From contig DXLM01000096.1 in assembly GCA_019414725.1 (NCBI GenBank), positions 1 to 9,755 of the forward strand: a stretch of DNA of 9,755 nt, written 5' to 3'. This DNA is from Bacteroides sp. (GTDB lineage Bacteria; Bacteroidota; Bacteroidia; Bacteroidales; Bacteroidaceae). Below, piece by piece: positions 6,362-9,755 of this stretch. The notes beneath the pieces were generated by a model that saw only the letters and a program-made list of their open reading frames with translations, searched no databases and was not told the origin of the DNA. Each line of letters opens with the position of its first letter. Position 1 is the first letter of the stretch. The translations under genes and the position numbers were made by a program.

Positions 6362-6715
6362 ATGGACAGAGCACAGTTTTATAAAGAAGTATATAGCATT
6401 ACAAAAGAAATCCCCTACGGCAATGTTTTTACTTACGGAAAAATAGCACAACTTATAGGTAATCCCCAATATTCACGAATGGTAGGACAGGCTTTATCTC
6501 ATGCACCAAAAGAAGAAGACCTTCCTTGCCACCGGGTAGTAAACAGCCAAGGAAGACTAGTTCCCAGCTGGCAGAAACAAAAAGAATTATTGGAAAAAGA
6601 AGGAATCACCTTCAAGCGCAATGGATGCGTCAACATGTCCAAACACTTATGGGACATTACTGGTTCACTCACATCGACAATAGGTATTAGCCCCACAAGT
6701 GCAACGTGGCAATAA
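6362..6715 (+). CDS. MGMT-family DNA alkylation protein (single-domain, Cys active site kept)
   Basis: 117 residues corresponding to the DNA-binding/methyltransferase domain only; the N-terminal domain of Ada/Ogt-type proteins is absent. Visible motifs are IPYGNVFTYGKIAQLIG (17-33, the helix-turn-helix region), the base-flipping Arg39 in SRMVGQAL, and PCHRVVNSQGRL (55-66). In full alkyltransferases the Cys in PCHRV accepts the alkyl group from O6-alkylguanine; in alkyltransferase-like (ATL) proteins it is Trp or Ala. Here Cys56 is kept, although the short length is ATL-like, so true transferase activity is possible but unproven. Relatives usually end shortly after the Trp of HLW (95-97). This protein has 20 more residues, most of them encoded antisense to the end of the ArsC/LMW-phosphatase gene (51-nt convergent overlap). 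Confidence 0.87.
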   Translation: MDRAQFYKEVYSITKEIPYGNVFTYGKIAQLIGNPQYSRMVGQALSHAPKEEDLPCHRVVNSQGRLVPSWQKQKELLEKEGITFKRNGCVNMSKHLWDITGSLTSTIGISPTSATWQ

Positions 6716-7138
6716 TTGCTCACTCAGTTCGTCCCGATAAAACTCATATAATTCACGATACATCGTTTCATAAAGTTCGGAAATACGATGTTCCAATTCT
6801 GTTTCATCCTCATAAATATGCTGAAACGGGTCATCAAAAGAAAAATGCTTCCAGTTTTTCACTTCCTTATTAAAATCACCCTCCACTTCCTTTGCTTCTT
6901 CACAAAGAGTAATCACATAGTCCCATGGTTGATGGCAATATATATCCACATCACTAGCTTTCTTACGAGAGCAATCATATCCATTCTGTTCCATCACCCC
7001 TACCACTGAAGATGGTACCACTCTTCCCGGCAGAACTCCAGAGGTAAATATCTTTGTCCCATATCCAAAAGAAGATAATATCTTCTGTGCCATACGACTA
7101 CGACATATGTCACTATTACTCACCAATAAAATATTCAT
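6665..7138 (-). CDS. ArsC/low-molecular-weight tyrosine phosphatase homologue lacking the catalytic Cys
   Basis: 157 residues from the ATG at 7138; an ATG at 7165 would add nine residues ahead of the family's first strand, so the inner start is preferred. The phosphate-binding loop, normally C-x5-R (e.g. CTGNSCRS), reads SNSDICRSRMA: Ser7 stands at the nucleophile position, while Cys12, Arg13 and Ser14 are kept. ITLCEEA (76-82) aligns with the second redox Cys region of thioredoxin-linked ArsC (Cys79). FDDP (101-104) supplies the general-acid Asp-Pro. The third ArsC Cys is not found at its usual place. The tail carries four cysteines (RCTCGANTYCRCE, 145-157). By family it would be an arsenate reductase or phosphatase; with Ser as nucleophile it is probably inactive or repurposed. 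No ars genes are adjacent. A weak TATACTTTG promoter-like element lies at 7202-7210 on the minus strand. Confidence 0.85.
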   Translation of the reverse strand: MNILLVSNSDICRSRMAQKILSSFGYGTKIFTSGVLPGRVVPSSVVGVMEQNGYDCSRKKASDVDIYCHQPWDYVITLCEEAKEVEGDFNKEVKNWKHFSFDDPFQHIYEDETELEHRISELYETMYRELYEFYRDELSEQLLPRCTCGANTYCRCE

Positions 7139-7171
7139 CGCTATTCCTATATTTAAATTCAACAATTATTT

Positions 7172-7342
7172 TCATTCATCCCTACTAACATAAAACACTC
7201 TCAAAGTATAAACTAATATCCGATATCCAGCCCCATTCAAGTGCAAATCATCAATGGGCAAATTAGGGTTCAATTTATCATTCAACAACAATTTATCGAA
7301 CACGTCTAAAATCACCAATAAATGAGATTTTAAGTTTTCCTT
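7172..7342 (-). pseudogene. Relic of an SGNH/GDSL hydrolase C-terminus
   Basis: The minus strand between the zinc-ribbon gene and the ArsC-like gene holds 56 open codons without a start codon, from a TGA at 7345-7343 to the TGA at 7174-7172. The reading includes LDVFDKLLLNDKLNPNL and then PIDDLHLNGAGYRILVYTLR. The second part fits the last conserved block of SGNH hydrolases, D-x-x-H-L-N-x-x-G-Y, which carries the catalytic Asp and His. The preceding stretch matches the usual lead-in (a strand, a few turns, LNP). The upstream part of an SGNH enzyme, including the GDS nucleophile block, is not present, since an intact 68-residue gene occupies that place. I conclude that a deletion left only the tail of a former gene. 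Confidence 0.6.
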
Positions 7343-7348
7343 TCATAC

Positions 7349-7555
7349 CTACCTCTTCACCAGTTTTTTTGGAGAGCCACTCCATGAACACCCCAAACAA
7401 TAAACAATAGTTAAATCAAACCCTTCCATATTCTCTTCCAAATTTCTCGGTACCACTTCCCCTTCATCCGATACATAAACTAACAACCTTTCTTTCTTCT
7501 CATTTTTAACGTATAACCCTGCAATTTTGCATTGCGGACACAACAATTTTCTCAT
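7349..7555 (-). CDS. Small protein with two CxxC knuckles (zinc-ribbon-like), function unknown
   Basis: 68 residues. Two Cys pairs, CPQC (6-9) and CLGC (53-56), flank a middle section of about 43 residues with beta-strand character (LLVYVSDEGEVV, FDLTIVYC). The pattern suggests a four-cysteine zinc ribbon, probably binding zinc and perhaps RNA, DNA or protein. The tail is basic (PKKLVKR). No family name is recognised. A good -7 element lies upstream at 7619-7626, and the frame is clean, so it is likely a real gene. The SGNH relic begins directly after its stop. Confidence 0.7.
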   Translation of the reverse strand: MRKLLCPQCKIAGLYVKNEKKERLLVYVSDEGEVVPRNLEENMEGFDLTIVYCLGCSWSGSPKKLVKR

Positions 7556-7618
7556 ATCTATTTTCTCTTTTTATCCAAAACAACAAATTAACATCCAATT
7601 TTTCTTATAAATTTGCGG

Positions 7619-7626
7619 CAAAAATA
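7619..7626 (-). promoter_or_regulatory. Bacteroidetes -7 element for the zinc-ribbon gene
   Basis: The minus strand reads TATTTTTG, an exact TAnnTTTG match, about 64 nt before the ATG at 7555. The spacer 7556-7618 is otherwise A/T-rich with nothing recognisable. No clear -33 box. Confidence 0.45.
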
Positions 7627-7699
7627 CGAAAAAAAAACAGTTGAATAGTATCTGTAGTGAATTTGCACAACATAAAAAGATTATTGGAAAGAAAATGCC

Positions 7700-7707
7700 T
7701 ATCTTTG
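7700..7707 (+). promoter_or_regulatory. Bacteroidetes -7 element ahead of the broken ORF and RluA gene
   Basis: TATCTTTG followed by CC is an exact TAnnTTTG match. The first ATG downstream is at 7744 (predicted leader about 30 nt), the start of the broken reading frame. The pseudouridine synthase gene follows 350-400 nt on with no closer exact element, so this may be its promoter too. Confidence 0.5.
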
Positions 7708-7743
7708 CCCAAGAATATAAAATCGCAAAATAAAAGTGTAGCT

Positions 7744-8056
7744 ATGGAAATAAAATTAGACAGAAAAAAAATCATATTGCGGCATCTGATTACAAAGAAC
7801 AAACAACCGTCATAAAAACAACTAGCGATTTCAAAATAGGAAACAATGTAGACACGAACAAAATAGAAGGGAATTATATGGTAAAAAGAGAGAAAGAAAC
7901 GCTTATAAAAATAATAGAACTTCGCAAATCTCAACGCGATATTATCCTAACTTTAAATGTATCTCTATATTCCCGTTACAGACTGAAAAGCAGTCAACTG
8001 AAGTATTACAGGAATTAAACAAAAACTTTATCATCCATTCCGAGTTGTCCGCATAG
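7744..8056 (+). pseudogene. Probable broken small gene, three frames, function unknown
   Basis: From the ATG at 7744 a frame runs 23 codons (MEIKLDRKK...) to a TAA at 7813-7815. A second frame, open from 7734, runs to a TAA at 8016-8018 and includes MVKREKETLIKIIELRKSQR from 7878. A third frame, open from 7826, ends VLQELNKNFIIHSELSA at a TAG (8054-8056). A single missing base in the run of eight A at 7762-7769, and another missing base near 7960-7990, would join all three into about 104 residues, rich in charged helical sequence. Both steps are in the same direction. I recognise no family. The alternative is a non-coding leader with chance open frames. Confidence 0.35.
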
Positions 8057-8103
8057 TGACCTCACAAGAAAAACAAATCATTAGCAACTATATTAAACGA
8101 ACT

Positions 8104-9726
8104 ATGATACATTTTTTTAAGAATTCCATTGCCACTATAAAGTTACCCGATAAGTTCACTTATCCTTTTCACTATACCCCTCATCCACTTTGCATAATAG
8201 CGACTAAAGAAGTACAAGCCTATCTGACAAGTCAATCCCAATGGCAAAAAGAATTGCAACAAGGAAAAATGTTTGGTGTCCTAATTGTACAAACACCCGA
8301 GAATAAAATAGGTTATTTGGCCGCATTTTCAGGAACATTAGCTGGTAAAAACTGTCATCCTTTCTTCGTTCCGCCAATTTATGATTTGTTACAACCACAG
8401 GGATTCTTCAAAATAGAGGAAAAACGTATATCCGCCATCAATGTATGCATTAAAAAGACACAGAACGACCCTCGTTACATAGATCTACTCCGACAAATTG
8501 AAAAAGAAACAATACAATCCCAGCAGGAATTGACTGAAGCTAAAGAGTTTTTCAAATCCGCTAAAAAAAACAGAGAAATCCGGCGCAAGACAGGAATTCC
8601 CGACGCAAAGGAGTTAGCTGCAATGATACGTGAAAGCCAGTTTCAAAAAGCTGAATTAAAACGCATGGAAAAAATATGGAAAGAAAAAATCGCTTCACTA
8701 CAAGCAGAAGCCGATACTTTCATCACAAAAATAGAAACGATGAAGATAGAAAGGAAAAAACGTTCTGCCACTTTACAAAGAAAGCTGTTTGAGCAGTTTC
8801 AGATACTAAACGCCCATGGAGAAACAAAAGATTTATGTCGTATTTTTGCACAAACTATACAAAAATTTCCTCCTGCCGGAGCCGGTGAATGTGCAGCTCC
8901 CAAATTACTCCAATATGCCTATAAGCATCAATTAAAACCTATTGCTATGGCAGAATTCTGGTGGGGAGATTCTCCAAAAGCAGAAATAAGACATCATGGA
9001 TACTACTATCCTGCATGTAAAGGAAAATGCGGACCTATCCTGGGACATATGTTACAGGGACTGGAAGTGGAAGAAAATCCCTTGTTAAAAAAACATTATC
9101 ATGAAATGCCATTAGAGATAGTATATGAAGATAATTACCTAGTCGTAATCAACAAACCAGCAGGAATGCTCTCGGTTCCAGGAAAAGGAGAAATAGACTC
9201 TGTCTATCAACATATAAAAATACTTTATCCAGATACCACAGGTCCTCTGATAGTCCACCGATTGGATATGGCTACTTCCGGTGTGTTATTAATAGCCAAA
9301 AACAAAGAAGTACATCAGCACCTGCAAGCACAATTCAAGAATAGAATGATAAAGAAACGATATATTGCCTTATTGGATGGCAAGATTTCTTCTAAAGAAG
9401 GAACCATAATACTCCCCCTCCGTATGGATCCTCTTGACAGACCCAGACAAGTAGTAGACCATGAACATGGAAAAACCGCTATCACACAATATCAGGTTTT
9501 AAACGAACAAGAAGGAAACACACTTATTGCCTTTTATCCATTGACAGGACGGACACACCAATTAAGAGTACATGCCGCCCATCCGGAAGGATTACATTGT
9601 CCTATACGAGGAGATGAACTCTACGGACAAAAAGCAGACAGACTTTATTTACATGCTGAAAGTCTAGAGTTTGTTCACCCTGTAACAAAAGAAATAATTT
9701 TTGTAGAAAAGAAAAGTAATTTCTAA
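8104..9726 (+). CDS. RluA-family pseudouridine synthase with long N-terminal region
   Basis: 540 residues from the ATG at 8104. A GTG at 8056 would add 16 residues, but it overlaps the TAG of the upstream frame, and the ATG leaves a normal short lead before LPDKFTYPFHY. The C-terminal 200 residues (about 337-536) are a complete RluA catalytic domain: NKPAGMLSVPG (350-360), HRLDMATSGVLL with catalytic Asp388, LTGRTHQLRVH (480-490) and a final GDELYG. It isomerises uridine to pseudouridine in rRNA or tRNA; the target is unknown. The front part is much longer than in E. coli RluA. It has a mixed alpha/beta segment (1-115), a charged coiled coil (about 126-227), and a segment with PAGAGECAAPKLLQYAY (257-273), AEFWWG (283-288) and a Cys/His cluster (His297, His298, Cys305, Cys309, His315). 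No S4 domain is visible. Confidence 0.92.
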   Translation: MIHFFKNSIATIKLPDKFTYPFHYTPHPLCIIATKEVQAYLTSQSQWQKELQQGKMFGVLIVQTPENKIGYLAAFSGTLAGKNCHPFFVPPIYDLLQPQGFFKIEEKRISAINVCIKKTQNDPRYIDLLRQIEKETIQSQQELTEAKEFFKSAKKNREIRRKTGIPDAKELAAMIRESQFQKAELKRMEKIWKEKIASLQAEADTFITKIETMKIERKKRSATLQRKLFEQFQILNAHGETKDLCRIFAQTIQKFPPAGAGECAAPKLLQYAYKHQLKPIAMAEFWWGDSPKAEIRHHGYYYPACKGKCGPILGHMLQGLEVEENPLLKKHYHEMPLEIVYEDNYLVVINKPAGMLSVPGKGEIDSVYQHIKILYPDTTGPLIVHRLDMATSGVLLIAKNKEVHQHLQAQFKNRMIKKRYIALLDGKISSKEGTIILPLRMDPLDRPRQVVDHEHGKTAITQYQVLNEQEGNTLIAFYPLTGRTHQLRVHAAHPEGLHCPIRGDELYGQKADRLYLHAESLEFVHPVTKEIIFVEKKSNF

Positions 9727-9755
9727 TAGTTTTTGCTCAGAAAATTTATCTGTGG

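Noticed and set aside
7139..7165. Upstream ATG adding nine residues to the ArsC-like protein
   Set aside because: The family's first beta-strand begins right at the inner ATG (MNILLVS); the extra residues have no counterpart.
7605..7934. 109-codon minus-strand frame, F/Y/I-rich
   Set aside because: The F/Y bias is what A-rich plus-strand sequence gives when read backwards; it would also overlap the promoter elements at 7619-7626 and 7700-7707.
1..9755. tRNA, rRNA, CRISPR array, insertion sequence or integrase
   Set aside because: No cloverleaf-like sequence, no regularly spaced repeats, and no transposase or integrase motifs in any translated frame I read.

Overview
The window looks like chromosomal DNA of a Bacteroidales gut bacterium (Bacteroides/Phocaeicola type). 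The evidence is low-to-moderate GC content, A/T-rich intergenic spacers, several copies of the Bacteroidetes -7 promoter element (TAnnTTTG) 30-60 bases ahead of start codons, weak Shine-Dalgarno sequences, and protein families typical of that order. The species assignment is inference. I see no rRNA, tRNA, CRISPR array, insertion sequence or phage module.

Layout: (1) 1-1884, minus strand: a zinc-dependent medium-chain dehydrogenase followed by a TrmH/SpoU-family RNA 2'-O-methyltransferase that runs off the left edge. (2) 2214-2651, plus: a lone Hsp20 small heat-shock chaperone, followed by a long imperfect 85-nt hairpin. (3) 3045-5310, plus: a GtrA-like membrane protein, a short-chain dehydrogenase with a very basic N-terminal extension, and a two-domain VOC-GNAT fusion protein, probably one transcript. 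(4) 5423-5965, minus: a MaoC-like hydratase with a near-perfect hairpin after its stop. (5) 6063-6715, plus: a YgbA-like (nitrous-oxide-stimulated promoter family) Cys-rich protein 5 nt ahead of an MGMT-family DNA-alkylation protein. Its promoter sits back-to-back with the one for the MaoC gene. (6) 6665-7555, minus: a small two-knuckle zinc-ribbon protein, a relic of an SGNH/GDSL hydrolase C-terminus, and an ArsC/low-molecular-weight phosphatase homologue whose catalytic cysteine is replaced by serine; it overlaps the MGMT gene tail to tail. (7) 7700-8056, plus: a good promoter element followed by what looks like a small gene broken across three frames. (8) 8104-9726, plus: an RluA-family pseudouridine synthase with an unusually long N-terminal region (coiled coil plus a Cys/His/Glu-containing segment).

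The genes are mostly housekeeping and stress functions: RNA modification, protein folding, nitrosative/alkylation damage and redox enzymes. There is no single large novel system. The most interesting signals are the YgbA-MGMT gene pair, the Cys-to-Ser ArsC/LMW-phosphatase homologue, the SGNH relic, the broken ORF ahead of the RluA gene, the RluA N-terminal region, and the hairpin after hsp20.
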